Assembly: GCA_030285985.1 (NCBI GenBank) | Contig: CP127384.1 | Coordinates: 1,476,501 to 1,540,500 of the forward strand | DNA: 64,000 nucleotides | DNA from: Aquidulcibacter paucihalophilus | GTDB lineage: Bacteria; Pseudomonadota; Alphaproteobacteria; Caulobacterales; Caulobacteraceae | Direction of reading: 5' to 3' | Part shown: positions 25,474 to 35,285 of the stretch, piece after piece | How positions within the stretch are numbered: the stretch's first letter is position 1 | How the letters are laid out: the number at the start of each line of letters is the position of its first letter | Notes under the pieces: model-generated | Seen by the model: the letters and a program-made list of their open reading frames with translations, nothing else | The model's database searches: none | What the model was told of the DNA's origin: nothing | Translations under genes and position numbers: made by a program

Positions 25474-26493
25474 TCAGCCGATCGGCCGGGTGGAACTGCG
25501 AATGACCAGCCGGTGCGGCAGGATCTCATCCCTGACAGCATTGTCTTCCGGCGTGTCGATTGCACGCAGCAGCCGCAAAGCAGCGCTGACGCCGATTTCA
25601 CGCGCCGGCTGGAGTACGGTCGACAAAGGCGGATTGGCGATGGCCGCGTACCGGGTATCGTCAAAACCCATGATGGAGAGATCATCGGGCACCTTGAGCC
25701 CGCGCCTGGCGGCATAGCTCAGGACGCCCAGCGCCATGTCGTCGTTGGCGCAGAACACGGCCGTCGGCATCTGCGGCCTGGACAGTATCTCCATTGCGGC
25801 GTTGACCCCGCCGTTGGAGGTCAGATCGGAATGGATGATGCCGGCTTCATCAACCGGAAGGCCGGCAAGCCGCATGGCCTCCAGAAAGCCAAGTTCCCGA
25901 TCGCTGGTGACGTAGGAGTTTCTGGGTCCGGAGACGAACAGGATGGCCCTGTGTCCCGTCTGGATAAGGTAATCCGTGGCGTCAAACGCAGCCTGGTAGT
26001 TGTCAATATGTACGCTTGGAAACTGGTTGAGATCGTCACTTATCGGCTCAAGCCCGATCACGATCGGCAGCGGCTTGGACTTGTTGATCTCTATAAGCTT
26101 CTTGCTGAAGGGGAGCGTTGAACACAGCAAGATCACGCCTTCAACCTGTTTGGCGACCAGCATGTCGATAAAGGAGTTGCCTTCCGCGACACCGGGCCGC
26201 GATTCCGTCAGCACGATGGAATAGCGGGCATCAAGAACGGACCGGATGCCTTCAAGTATCTCCGCAAACAGCCAGCTGCCGATTTCATGGACGACGACAA
26301 GCACAATGTTTGTTTTGCCGCGGCGAAAATTCTGCGCCAGCATGTTCGGGCTGAAGTTGATCTCTTCAATCACGCGACGAACTCTGGCGAGCGTCTTCTT
26401 GCCTACCTTTTCTGGTGCATTCAGGCATCTTGAGACTGTAGTTGTCGAAACCCCGGCAAGTTTGGCGACTTCCACGATTGTAGGGTTCGTCAA
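25474..26493 (-). CDS. LacI-family transcriptional regulator of the lyase block
   Basis: 339 aa. Helix-turn-helix at residues 4-30 (TIVEVAKLAGVSTTTVSRCL) with Thr-Thr in the first recognition positions, as in PurR, unlike the two other LacI proteins here. A standard effector domain follows (IVLVVVHEIGSWLFAEILEG, FCANDDMALGVLSYA, MGFDDTRYAAI). It is convergent with the lyase gene. Best guess is control of the block 20.1-25.4 kb through the AACGTT-centred sites before GH3 and the HbpS-like gene. Confidence 0.9.
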   Translation of the reverse strand: MTNPTIVEVAKLAGVSTTTVSRCLNAPEKVGKKTLARVRRVIEEINFSPNMLAQNFRRGKTNIVLVVVHEIGSWLFAEILEGIRSVLDARYSIVLTESRPGVAEGNSFIDMLVAKQVEGVILLCSTLPFSKKLIEINKSKPLPIVIGLEPISDDLNQFPSVHIDNYQAAFDATDYLIQTGHRAILFVSGPRNSYVTSDRELGFLEAMRLAGLPVDEAGIIHSDLTSNGGVNAAMEILSRPQMPTAVFCANDDMALGVLSYAARRGLKVPDDLSIMGFDDTRYAAIANPPLSTVLQPAREIGVSAALRLLRAIDTPEDNAVRDEILPHRLVIRSSTRPIG

Positions 26494-26574
26494 AAGCTTA
26501 TCCTGGATGCAGAATTCTATCGCGTCCGACAGAGAACAGATTGGCCCCTGGTTGAACCCCTGTCACTGCGGTGT

Positions 26575-26660
26575 TGTTAGTCTAAAGTGCCACCAGTCCA
26601 ACGGCAACTTGTCTCCAGCCGTCGCGGGGCAGGGAATGTCTGCTCGGGCGGGGCAAATCG
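26575..26660. repeat. Interspersed repeat, copy 4
   Basis: CCAGTCCAACGGCAACTTG then TCTCC (26593-26616) is close to the consensus core. It is flanked by a poorer GGTGTTGTTAGTC-like left part and a GGGGCAGGGAATGTCTGCTC tail. It sits between the LacI gene at 25474 and the next LacI gene at 26777, the seam between two loci; the rest of this 283-bp gap shows nothing else I can name. Confidence 0.6.
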
Positions 26661-26776
26661 CCTATGGGGCAGACTCCTGTCGGTCCGCGTTGCGGAGTTC
26701 CTCCTTAGGGCCGATTACGTGATTGCGAGGTCCCAATCACTCCACTAGTCATGGGCCACTATTCTGGAAGACGCTA

Positions 26777-27820
26777 ATGGCCGGAGCGACCATCTACGAC
26801 GTTGCCGCCCGGGCAGGCGTGTCGATCAAGACCGTGTCCCGCGTGGTCAACCGGGAAGCCAACGTCAGCAAGGCGATGCGCGATAGGGTCGAGGAGGCTG
26901 TCGTCGCGCTCGGTTACCGGCGCAGTCTCTCGGCGAGGACCCTGGCGGGATCGAACTCGAGCATTATCGCAGCCCTCGTGGATGCCGCGTTGACGATCGA
27001 GCACTGGAAGAGTGGTCGCGGCAACGACTATCTGAGCCGCCTCGAACTGGGTGCCCTGATGGAGTGCCGGCACGCCGAATATCATCTTATGGTCGAGCTC
27101 GTCGATCATGGCTCGGCGACCCTTGAACGGGATATGCTGGCCCTATTGGGCTCGATCCGCCCCGCAGGTGTCCTGTTGACGCCGCCGAATTCGGATCACC
27201 CGCTTGTCCTCGACATCCTCGATCGTGCAGGCGTCGCGTACGCCCGGATAAGCCCGGAGAAGGATCCGGGGCGCGGCGTTTCGGTCCGCATGAACGAGCG
27301 ACAGGCCGCATTCGACATGACGCGGCATCTGATTGATCTTGGACACCGCCGGATCGCGCACGTGTCCGGGCCGGCCGCCTATGCCGCCAGCAGCCTGCGG
27401 CGGGAGGGCTATGAGCAAGCCCTGGCCGAGGCCGGCCTTGCCCGGGAGCCGTCCCTGGTGGTTGAGGGCGACTTCACCTTCGCTTCGGGGATCGCCTGCG
27501 TCGGAAAGCTTCTGGAGGGCGAGCGGCCGACGGCCATCTTCGCGGCCAACGACGACATGGCGCTTGGTGTGCTCCAGGGTGCGGCCGCTGCGGGTCTTTC
27601 CGTGCCGCTGGACCTCTCCGTCGCGGGCTTCGACGACACGCCGAGCGCCCTCTTCAGCACGCCGCCGCTGACGACCATTCGCCAACCGGTGGCGGAAATG
27701 GCAGCGGAAGCCACCCGCCGTCTGGTAGCCTCAACCGACCGTCCCGGGGACGACGAGGAGGCCGTTATCACCGTTCCTTATGAACTGGTGCTCCGAGGTT
27801 CGACCGCCGTCTGTCGCTAG
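26777..27820 (+). CDS. LacI-family transcriptional regulator of glucan locus 2
   Basis: 347 aa from an ATG with CTGGAAG upstream. HTH at residues 5-30 (IYDVAARAGVSIKTVSRVV), effector domain with ARISPEKDPGRGVSVRMNER, DLGHRRIAHVSGPAAY and FAANDDMALGVL. It is a close paralogue of the regulator at 10189; both share the WKSGRGND/WRSGRGND motif that most LacI proteins lack. An operator of class 2 begins 4 bases after its stop codon, in front of GH3. By position it controls locus 2. Confidence 0.93.
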   Translation: MAGATIYDVAARAGVSIKTVSRVVNREANVSKAMRDRVEEAVVALGYRRSLSARTLAGSNSSIIAALVDAALTIEHWKSGRGNDYLSRLELGALMECRHAEYHLMVELVDHGSATLERDMLALLGSIRPAGVLLTPPNSDHPLVLDILDRAGVAYARISPEKDPGRGVSVRMNERQAAFDMTRHLIDLGHRRIAHVSGPAAYAASSLRREGYEQALAEAGLAREPSLVVEGDFTFASGIACVGKLLEGERPTAIFAANDDMALGVLQGAAAAGLSVPLDLSVAGFDDTPSALFSTPPLTTIRQPVAEMAAEATRRLVASTDRPGDDEEAVITVPYELVLRGSTAVCR

Positions 27821-27824
27821 CGGG

Positions 27825-27840
27825 TTGACAGCGCTGTCAT
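27825..27840. promoter_or_regulatory. LacI-type operator, class 2, before GH3
   Basis: TTGACAGCGCTGTCAT contains the perfect 14-bp palindrome TGACAGCGCTGTCA. It begins 4 bases after the lacI stop and about 190 bases before the GH3 start; TTGACA may be the -35 box. Confidence 0.85.
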
Positions 27841-27981
27841 TCAAACCAGAATGGATTTCGTGGAGCGGCGATCAGCTGGCTCGATACGGAATCGATGCGC
27901 CGGGCTTGTTTCAGTCCCCGCGGAGATCGGGTTTCGAGCGGGCGATAGCCGGGTTCAAAGCCATCTCCCCCTGAGAACCTT

Positions 27982-28012
27982 GCCGCGACGGGGAGCCGTC
28001 GCGGCTCCTTTT
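27982..28012 (+). terminator. Intrinsic terminator or attenuator in the GH3 leader
   Basis: GCCGCGACGG (27982-27991), loop GGAG, CCGTCGCGGC (27996-28005), then TCCTTTTTC. The stem is perfect over 10 bp. It lies between the operator/promoter region at 27825 and the GH3 ATG at 28031, so GH3 transcripts must read through it. An upstream CCCCGCGG (27916-27923) could pair with part of the left arm and loop. Confidence 0.72.
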
Positions 28013-28030
28013 TCGACCCGAGGACCCTTC

Positions 28031-30550
28031 ATGCGCAGCGCCGTTTCCGCTTTGGTTCTCCTGATCGCTCTAGGCCATCCCGCAGCGGCCCAGGTCGCGT
28101 CCGCCCCGGCCCCGGATCTCGCCGGATCGGCGTCGGCCGACCCGTTGCTGTGGCCGCGCTCATCGTCGCCGGCCGCGCTGACGGACCCGCTTACGGAAGT
28201 GTTTGTGGAAGACCTGCTTGCGCGGCTGACCGTCGAGGAGAAGGTCGGTCAAATGATCCAGGCCGATATCGGGTCCATCACTCCCGAAGACCTGCGGATC
28301 TATCCGCTGGGATCCATCCTCGCCGGGGGCAATTCGTCGCCCGGCGGGAACGAACGGGCACCGGCGCAGGCATGGGTCGATCTCGCCCGGTCCTTCCGCA
28401 GCGCCAATGCGGCGCGAGACGGGACAACCGTTCCCCTGATCTTCGGTATCGACGCCGTTCATGGCCACAACAACGTAGTCGGGGCGACCGTGTTTCCCCA
28501 CAATATCGGCCTGGGCGCCGCCCGGGACCCGGACCTGATCCGCCGGATCGGCGAAGCGACCGCCATGGAGGTCGCTGTGACAGGGGCAGACTGGACCTTT
28601 GGCCCGACCCTGGCGGTTCCGCGAGACGACCGCTGGGGCCGCGCCTATGAGGGCTACGGCGAGGACCCCGAAATCGCGCAGGCGTACGCTGGACCCATGA
28701 CCCTGGGACTGCAGGGCGAATTGGCGGCGGACCGACCCATTGCCGCTGGCCATATCGCGGGCTCGGCCAAGCATTTTCTCGCGGATGGCGGGACCGCCAG
28801 CGGCAAGGACCAGGGCGACTTCATCGGCACCGAGCGCGAGCTGATTGATGTCCACCTGAGTGGCTACCCGCAAGCGATCAACGCCGGCGTGCTGTCAATC
28901 ATGGTCAGCTTCTCAAGCTGGAACGGGGTCAAGCACACGGGCAATGCGAGCATCCTCCGCGACGTGCTTTACGGACCGCTCGGCTTCACCGGCTTCACCG
29001 TGTCGGACTGGAACGCCCACGGCCAGATTCCAGGCTGCTCAAACGAGAGCTGCCCCGCAGCGATCAATGCGGGGGTGGACATGTTGATGGCACCGGACAG
29101 CTGGCGGCCGCTTTACGCGAACACACTGGCCCAGGTCCGGTCCGGCGAAATTCCCATGGCACGCGTGGACGAAGCGGTACGCCGCATCCTGCGCGCCAAG
29201 GTCAAGGCGGGATTGTTCCGTCCCGAGCGCCCCGTTGAAGGCCGGCTGGAGGTCCTCGGATCGCCGGAGCATCGGGCCCTCGCGCGCGAAGCCGTCCGCA
29301 AATCCCTCGTGCTGCTCAAGAACGACGGCGTACTGCCGATCAGGGCCGGTGCGAATGTGCTCGTGGTCGGGGCGGCGGCTGACGACATCGGCCAGGCCTC
29401 TGGCGGATGGACCCTGACCTGGCAGGGTACGGGCAATACCAACGCCGACTTTCCCAACGGACAGTCAATCTGGAGCGGCGTCGAAGCGGCCGTTCGGGCC
29501 GAGGGCGGGACGGCGACACTGAGCCTGGACGGCGACTATGAAACCCGTCCGGACGTGGCGATCGTCGTGTTCGGAGAGACGCCCTATGCCGAGTTCCAGG
29601 GCGACTTGAGCCACGTCGATTTTCAGCCGGAACAGCCATTGGCCATGCTGCAACGTTTGCAGGCGAGGGGCATTCCGACGGTCTCCGTCTTTCTTTCCGG
29701 CCGTCCTCTGTGGGTAAGCCCGGAGATCAATGCATCCAATGCCTTCGTAGCCGCTTGGCTTCCGGGGGGCGAGGGAGGGGGCGTCGCCGACGTTCTTGTC
29801 GGCGGTGCTGACGGCCGTCCGAGGCACGATTTCAGCGGGCGTCTGGGCTTTTCCTGGCCCAGGGACGCGACGGGAGCCCCGCTTAACCGCGGCGACGCTG
29901 GCTATGATCCCCTGTTCGCCTATGGCTATGGGCTCAGCTACGCCAGTCCCGGTTCTGTCGGTGCCGTTCCGGAAGAGAGCGGGGTTACGGCAAGTGTCTC
30001 CAGTGTCGCCGACTATCTGGTCGACGGGCGAATCGTGGAGCCCTGGTCGATCGCCCTGCAGGACGGAGGCGGGCAGACGCGCGCCGGTACAGAGGCCGCC
30101 GTCGCCAGCCCTCGCGGTCTGGTCACCATGGCGGTGGTCGACGATCTGGCGCAGGAAAGCGGCCGTCGCTTCCGCTTCGCCGGTGGCGAACAGCAACACG
30201 CCATCATCTGGGGACGGGCCGTCGATCTCAGCCGTCAGGCCAATGGCGAGATGGCGCTCAGCTTCCGCTACCGGGTCGACGCCGCGCCGACGGATCGGGT
30301 CACGCTCGCCGTCGGAGCCGAAGACCCTGCCAGCCAGCACGGCCTCGACCTGACCCCCATCCTGACTGGCACCGCGATCGGACAATGGCGCACGGTAAAG
30401 GTCAGACTATCCTGCTTCCGGGACGCCGGTGCCGATCTGACGTCCCTGGAACGACCGTTCCAGCTTACGACCAGCGGTCGCATGACCCTTTCGGTGTCCG
30501 AAATCCGCCTCGCCTCCAATGAAGGCGACGCCATTTGTCCTTCACAGTGA
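28031..30550 (+). CDS. GH3 exo-beta-glucosidase (ExoP type), paralogue 3
   Basis: 839 aa from the ATG at 28031 (GAGGA 7-11 bases upstream). Signal peptide (ALVLLIALGHPAAAQ). GH3 barrel with LTVEEKVGQMIQADIGSITP, GIDAVHGHNNVVGATVFPHN and FGPTLAVPRDDRWGRAYEGY; nucleophile Asp in GFTVSDWNAHGQ. Sandwich domain with SLVLLKNDGVLPI and VVFGETPYAEFQGD and a C-terminal binding-like domain. It is very similar to paralogue 1 over the whole length, so the two loci have a duplicated core. Its stop overlaps the convergent halogenase-type gene by 9 bases. Confidence 0.93.
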   Translation: MRSAVSALVLLIALGHPAAAQVASAPAPDLAGSASADPLLWPRSSSPAALTDPLTEVFVEDLLARLTVEEKVGQMIQADIGSITPEDLRIYPLGSILAGGNSSPGGNERAPAQAWVDLARSFRSANAARDGTTVPLIFGIDAVHGHNNVVGATVFPHNIGLGAARDPDLIRRIGEATAMEVAVTGADWTFGPTLAVPRDDRWGRAYEGYGEDPEIAQAYAGPMTLGLQGELAADRPIAAGHIAGSAKHFLADGGTASGKDQGDFIGTERELIDVHLSGYPQAINAGVLSIMVSFSSWNGVKHTGNASILRDVLYGPLGFTGFTVSDWNAHGQIPGCSNESCPAAINAGVDMLMAPDSWRPLYANTLAQVRSGEIPMARVDEAVRRILRAKVKAGLFRPERPVEGRLEVLGSPEHRALAREAVRKSLVLLKNDGVLPIRAGANVLVVGAAADDIGQASGGWTLTWQGTGNTNADFPNGQSIWSGVEAAVRAEGGTATLSLDGDYETRPDVAIVVFGETPYAEFQGDLSHVDFQPEQPLAMLQRLQARGIPTVSVFLSGRPLWVSPEINASNAFVAAWLPGGEGGGVADVLVGGADGRPRHDFSGRLGFSWPRDATGAPLNRGDAGYDPLFAYGYGLSYASPGSVGAVPEESGVTASVSSVADYLVDGRIVEPWSIALQDGGGQTRAGTEAAVASPRGLVTMAVVDDLAQESGRRFRFAGGEQQHAIIWGRAVDLSRQANGEMALSFRYRVDAAPTDRVTLAVGAEDPASQHGLDLTPILTGTAIGQWRTVKVRLSCFRDAGADLTSLERPFQLTTSGRMTLSVSEIRLASNEGDAICPSQ

Positions 30551-32077
30551 GGCAGGACAGTACTGGTTGAGGAAGGCGTCGTGCGCCGGCATGGCACCAG
30601 CCGTTCGGGCGATCACGTCCCGTATGCCGGCCAGACGGTTACGCAGCATTTCGGCGGGCAGGGCGTCGGCCATGGGGTCCCAGGAGCGGGGCTGAATGTT
30701 CTGACCCAACAGCACCGCCAGCCAGCTGTCGGCGGCGAAGAGCTCGTCGTCCAGACGGAAGACCCGCCCGGTCGCGCGGAACAGGTCCATGCGTGACTGC
30801 AGGCTGTCGGGAACGGCCATGGCCCCGACGTAGCGCCAGAAGTCGGTGTCGTCGCGGCGGGTGGCCTTGTAGTGGAGGATGATGAAGTCCCGCACCTGCT
30901 CGAACTGCAGCTGCATCATCCGATTGTACTCGGCGGCCAGCAGCGGCTCGAAATCCCGGTCCGGAAACAGAGCCAGAAGCCGCGAGATACCGGCCTGGAC
31001 CAGGTGGATGCTCGTCGACTCGAGCGGTTCAAGGAAGCCCGACGAAAGGCCGAGCGCCACGACATTGCCGATCCACTGTCGACGTCGGCGGCCCGCGACA
31101 AACCGGAGCGCCCGCGGCTCCGCCAGGGCCTCGCCCTCGAGGCCGTTGAGCAGTGTTTGAAGCGCCGCCTCGTCGGAGGTGAAGGCGGAAGCGTGGACGT
31201 AGCCGTTTCCCGTCCGGTGCTGGAGCGGGATCCGCCAGGTCCAGCCGGCGTCCCGACCGGTGGATCGCGTATAGGGGGTGAGGGGGCCGACATTGCGGGT
31301 CGGAACCGCAAGGGCTCGGTCACAAGGCAGCCAATGGCTCCAGTCCTCATAGCCGGCCTGCATCGCGCCCTCGATCAGCAGGCCCCGGAAGCCGGAGCAG
31401 TCGATGAACAGGTCGGCCTCCAGACGTCGGCCGTCATCCGTGATGACGGCCGCGACGTGGCCCGTTCCGGTATCCTGGACCACGTCCGCGATTCGCCCCT
31501 CGTGACGGGTAACGCCCCGGCTTTCCGCGACGTCCCGAAGGAAGCGTGCGTAGAGGCCGGCGTCAAAATGGTAGGCGTATTTCAGACTGGACAGCACAGT
31601 CCGCGGGTCTGGCGATGGCAGGCACATTCGATTGCCGAGGGCTGCGACGGTCGAGAGATTGTAGTCCCGCAAGGGCGTGGCGAACCCCTCCGCGTTCGCT
31701 CGCAGCCAGACCTGGGCGAACGGCACGGACTCAATGTCCATTCCGATGGGCCCGAACGGATGCACATAGCGATCCCCCAGGGCACCCCAGTCGACGAATT
31801 CGATGCCCAGTTTGAACGACGCCTGTGTGCGCCGCATGAACTCGGCCTCGTCTATGCCCGCCAGGGCGTTGAACGCCAGAATCGGCGGGATCGTCGCTTC
31901 GCCCACCCCAACCGTTCCGATCTCGTCCGACTCGATGAGGGTGACTTCTGTCGCCCCGTTGCCGGAGACGCGGGCCAGAGCGACCGCAGCCATCCATCCG
32001 GCTGTGCCGCCGCCCACGACGAGGATACGGCGCAGGGGGCGTCGCCCCGGCTGTGAAGGTGAGGATTCGGGCGTCAT
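30542..32077 (-). CDS. Flavin-dependent (tryptophan) halogenase-type protein 1
   Basis: 511 aa. FAD-binding GGGTAG at residues 22-27, catalytic Lys89 in SFKLGIEF, the halogenase motif WTWRIP at 279-284 and the conserved Glu353-Ser354 in [10 protein letters not shown]. These are the residues that hold FAD, generate hypohalous acid and direct it to the substrate in tryptophan halogenases. Such genes beside TonB receptors are known in Brevundimonas (BrvH, which brominates indole) and Xanthomonas, but their native substrate is unknown. It is divergent from the TBDR at 32196 and shares the operator at 32146. Confidence 0.88.
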   Translation of the reverse strand: MTPESSPSQPGRRPLRRILVVGGGTAGWMAAVALARVSGNGATEVTLIESDEIGTVGVGEATIPPILAFNALAGIDEAEFMRRTQASFKLGIEFVDWGALGDRYVHPFGPIGMDIESVPFAQVWLRANAEGFATPLRDYNLSTVAALGNRMCLPSPDPRTVLSSLKYAYHFDAGLYARFLRDVAESRGVTRHEGRIADVVQDTGTGHVAAVITDDGRRLEADLFIDCSGFRGLLIEGAMQAGYEDWSHWLPCDRALAVPTRNVGPLTPYTRSTGRDAGWTWRIPLQHRTGNGYVHASAFTSDEAALQTLLNGLEGEALAEPRALRFVAGRRRRQWIGNVVALGLSSGFLEPLESTSIHLVQAGISRLLALFPDRDFEPLLAAEYNRMMQLQFEQVRDFIILHYKATRRDDTDFWRYVGAMAVPDSLQSRMDLFRATGRVFRLDDELFAADSWLAVLLGQNIQPRSWDPMADALPAEMLRNRLAGIRDVIARTAGAMPAHDAFLNQYCPASL

Positions 32078-32145
32078 ATCGGTCCATACATAGCGCGGTT
32101 CGGAGTGCGTTGATCTTCTACAATCTGCATGATAGCGTCACGAAA

Positions 32146-32159
32146 TGACAGCGCTGTCA
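32146..32159. promoter_or_regulatory. LacI-type operator, class 2, between halogenase 1 and TBDR
   Basis: TGACAGCGCTGTCA, a perfect 14-bp palindrome, in the gap between the leftward halogenase-type gene and the rightward receptor, 37 bases before the receptor start codon. Confidence 0.87.
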
Positions 32160-32195
32160 GCTGTCCACAAAAAGATCACTCCGAGGGGGGAAATC

Positions 32196-35100
32196 GTGGC
32201 TATTACCCGAACGGGCGAAGGCGCCCTTGCATGCGGACGTCTGTCTTTCCTTCTTTGCGGTGCTTCCAGCCTGGCGGTTGGCGCTCTGCTGATGGCGACG
32301 CCTGCGCTGGCCCAGGACGCGCAGGACCCTGACGCGGTCGAGATCGACGAGGTCGTCGTTACGGGCATCCGCTCCAGCATCCGCAGCGCCCAGTCCATCA
32401 AGGAAAACTCGGACGTCTTCGTCGACGCCATCAGCGCCGAGGACATCGGCGCGCTGCCGGATCGCTCGGTGACCGAGGCGCTCCAGCGGGTGCCGGGTGT
32501 TTCGATCAGCCGGTTCGCCGGTGCCAATGACCCGGACCACTTCTCGGTCGAAGGTTCGGGCGTGGTCGTCCGTGGCCTCAATTTTGTCCGCTCGGAACTG
32601 AACGGTCGGGATACCTTCTCTGCCAACAACGGGCGAGACCTGTCCTTCGCGGATGTTCCTCCGGAGCTTCTCGGCAGCGTCGAGGTGTTCAAGAACGTGT
32701 CCGCTGACATGATCGAAGGCGGTATAGCCGGCACGGTCAATCTGAACACCCGCCGACCCTTCGACAGCGCCGGCCGGCAACTGGCCCTGTCTGTCGAAGG
32801 CAACTATGGCGATCTCGAACAGGCCTTGACCCCGACGGTTTCGGGCCTCGTCAGCAATCGATGGGAAACGGAGGCCGGTCAGTTCGGCGTGCTGTTGAGC
32901 GGCGTGTACTCCCAGCTCCAGTCCCGGTCCGACGGACTTCAGTCGCTCAACTACCGCCTCGACACCTCGAGCGGCAGCGACCGTTGGACCCCGTCCGGCC
33001 TTGCGTTCCGTACCCAGTCGTTCGACCGTGAGCGCACGGGCCTCGCCGGCGCCGGTCAGTGGCGCTCCAACGACCGGACGGTGGAGGCGACGCTCCAGTT
33101 CCTGCGGTCCGAGTCGACCCAGGCTTGGACAGAGAATGCGATCGAAACGATCGTCGACGACACCGGCAATCGGGTCCCGCTTCCCGGAACGACGTGGGAG
33201 TACGACGACGACGGCATTTTCACGGGCGGCATCATCACGTCGACCGCCGGCTGGCGCTCTGCAGACCCGTCAGTGCCGCTGAACGGGATCCAGCACAGCT
33301 TCATCAAGCGTGGGGTCGATCAGCGCTATGTCACCAGCGACTTCGGCTTCAACCTCAAATGGGCCCCGACTGATCGCCTGCGCCTGAATTTCGACGCGCA
33401 GTATGTGGACTCCACGGTCGAGAACACGGACTTCCAGATCGCCAACTCCTTCTTTGCCATCGATGAAATCGACCTCACTGGCGACACCCCCACGCTGGGC
33501 CTCCGGCGGCCGAATCCGACAGGCGCCGGCGACATCGGCACCTTCATGGGCGACCCCGCCAACTACTACTGGCGGAACGCGATGGATCACAAGGAAGACA
33601 GCGAAGGCGAGGAATATGCCTTCCGCGCCGATGCGGAGTACGACCTCGACACGGGTTGGCTGGACTCTGTGAAGGTTGGCGCGCGTCTCGCCGAGCGTGA
33701 TCAGACCACCCGCAACTCCCTTTACAACTGGGGTGTCCTGTCCGAGGTCTGGAACGGATCGACAGGCCCGGTTTGGCTCGATCAGGGCAGTGTGGCGACG
33801 ACCCGGAGGACGGGTGGGCTGCCCAGCGCGGGACTGTTCAACTTCTCGCCCATGGGCGTGCCGATCTCCGCGTTTGGGTACGCCGGCAACCCCGCAAGCG
33901 ACTACGATACTGCGGTCGCCTTCGCGCGATCCATCAACCAGATCTGGGGCGGTGGCGGTTGGGTGCCCCTCAACATGCGCTCCAACGTCATCCCCGGCAC
34001 GGACTACACGGCTGGCGAGATCAACGAGACGAACGAGGAAACCCGGGCCGCATACGCCCTGATGAAGTTCAGCAATCACGCAGACCCGGTCTGGGGTGAA
34101 AGCGTCTCGATCAGCGGCAACGTCGGCATCCGCTACGTCGAAACAACGATCACGGCCGCCGGCGCGCTCAGCTTCCCGACCCAGGCCCAGGTCTTCTCGG
34201 GCAACTGCGGCCTGCCGCCGGCGCCGGGTGCCCCTACACCGGCCTTCTGTCTGCTGACGCCGGCAGAGCGGGCCAGGGCCCTGTCGTTCGCAACCGGCGC
34301 ATCGGTCCCGAACAACGCTGAGCACACCTATGACAACTGGTTGCCTAGCGTAAACATCAAGGTCGGCCTTACGCCCGAGTTCCTGCTGCGCTTCGGCTAT
34401 ACAGAGGCGATCCGCCGCTCCGATCTGGGCCTGACCCGAAACCAGCTGCAGATCACGCCCCGCGTCGTCAACAACCAGTTCCTCGGCTTCGAGGCACAGG
34501 CCGGGAATACCTTCCTGGAGCCTATCCGGTCACAGCAAATCGACGTTTCGGCCGAGTGGTATTTCGCCCCGACAGGCTCCCTGACGCTGTCTCTGTTCCA
34601 GAAGACGCTCGAAGGCGTGATAACCAACGGCTTCTATGAGCGGACCCTCACCAACGGGGGCACGAGCTACGACGTCTATGTGCGGGGCCCGACGAACTCG
34701 CCGGACGACGGCGAGATCCAGGGCTTTGAGCTGGCCTACCAGCAGTTCTACGACTTCCTGCCCGGCTGGTGGTCTGGTCTCGGCATCCAGGCCAACTACA
34801 CCTACATCGACAGCTCCGGCGTGCCCCAGGAAAACCTGTCGGCCGACAAGGCCAACCCCGGCGGCTCCGAACCGGTCATCGACACCAGTCTTCTGCCGCT
34901 GGAATCGCTGTCCGAGCACAACTTCAATCTCGCCGCGATCTACGAGAACGACACGATTTCGGCCCGTCTGGCGTATAGCTGGCGGTCTGAATATCTCCTC
35001 ACCACGCGAGACGAGATCGTCCCGTTCGCCCCGATCTATTCGGACGACACAGGACAACTGGACGCTTCGTTCTTCTATACGCTCAATCCGATGTTCAAGG

Positions 35101-35237
35101 TTGGCGTCCAGGGGGTGAACCTGCTGGATGAGACGACGAAGACCTTCCAGGTTCTGAACGACGACCTTCTTCTGGCACCGCGGTCCTGGTTCAAGAACGA
35201 CCGCCGGTTCTCGTTCGTGGTCAGGGCCACGTTCTAG
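32196..35237 (+). CDS. TonB-dependent receptor of glucan locus 2
   Basis: 1013 aa from a GTG at 32196 with GAGGGGGGA upstream; an in-frame ATG at 32145 would start inside the operator and is rejected. Signal region (ASSLAVGALLMATPALAQ), TonB box-like EIDEVVVTGIRSS, plug (SVTEALQRVPGVSISRFAG, VVVRGLNFVRSELNG, GSVEVFKNVSADMIEGGIAG TVNL) and barrel ending FSFVVRATF. The RSSIRSAQSIKENSDVFVDAI start is typical of the large sugar-oligomer receptors of Caulobacter and Xanthomonas. It likely imports beta-gluco-oligosaccharides. Controlled from the operator at 32146. Confidence 0.93.
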   Translation: MAITRTGEGALACGRLSFLLCGASSLAVGALLMATPALAQDAQDPDAVEIDEVVVTGIRSSIRSAQSIKENSDVFVDAISAEDIGALPDRSVTEALQRVPGVSISRFAGANDPDHFSVEGSGVVVRGLNFVRSELNGRDTFSANNGRDLSFADVPPELLGSVEVFKNVSADMIEGGIAGTVNLNTRRPFDSAGRQLALSVEGNYGDLEQALTPTVSGLVSNRWETEAGQFGVLLSGVYSQLQSRSDGLQSLNYRLDTSSGSDRWTPSGLAFRTQSFDRERTGLAGAGQWRSNDRTVEATLQFLRSESTQAWTENAIETIVDDTGNRVPLPGTTWEYDDDGIFTGGIITSTAGWRSADPSVPLNGIQHSFIKRGVDQRYVTSDFGFNLKWAPTDRLRLNFDAQYVDSTVENTDFQIANSFFAIDEIDLTGDTPTLGLRRPNPTGAGDIGTFMGDPANYYWRNAMDHKEDSEGEEYAFRADAEYDLDTGWLDSVKVGARLAERDQTTRNSLYNWGVLSEVWNGSTGPVWLDQGSVATTRRTGGLPSAGLFNFSPMGVPISAFGYAGNPASDYDTAVAFARSINQIWGGGGWVPLNMRSNVIPGTDYTAGEINETNEETRAAYALMKFSNHADPVWGESVSISGNVGIRYVETTITAAGALSFPTQAQVFSGNCGLPPAPGAPTPAFCLLTPAERARALSFATGASVPNNAEHTYDNWLPSVNIKVGLTPEFLLRFGYTEAIRRSDLGLTRNQLQITPRVVNNQFLGFEAQAGNTFLEPIRSQQIDVSAEWYFAPTGSLTLSLFQKTLEGVITNGFYERTLTNGGTSYDVYVRGPTNSPDDGEIQGFELAYQQFYDFLPGWWSGLGIQANYTYIDSSGVPQENLSADKANPGGSEPVIDTSLLPLESLSEHNFNLAAIYENDTISARLAYSWRSEYLLTTRDEIVPFAPIYSDDTGQLDASFFYTLNPMFKVGVQGVNLLDETTKTFQVLNDDLLLAPRSWFKNDRRFSFVVRATF

Positions 35238-35249
35238 AAACAGAACCAG

Positions 35250-35283
35250 GGTGGCTCGCCGGCCTTGAGGCCTGCGAGCCACC
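35250..35283 (+). terminator. Hairpin behind the TBDR
   Basis: GGTGGCTCGC (35250-35259) pairs perfectly with GCGAGCCACC (35274-35283), 12 bases after the receptor stop. Only TT follows, so termination strength is uncertain. Confidence 0.6.
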
Positions 35284-35285
35284 TT

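Noticed and set aside
27941..27970. GGGTTCAAAG in the GH3 leader resembling a tRNA T-arm
   Set aside because: No acceptor, D or anticodon stems can be built around it.
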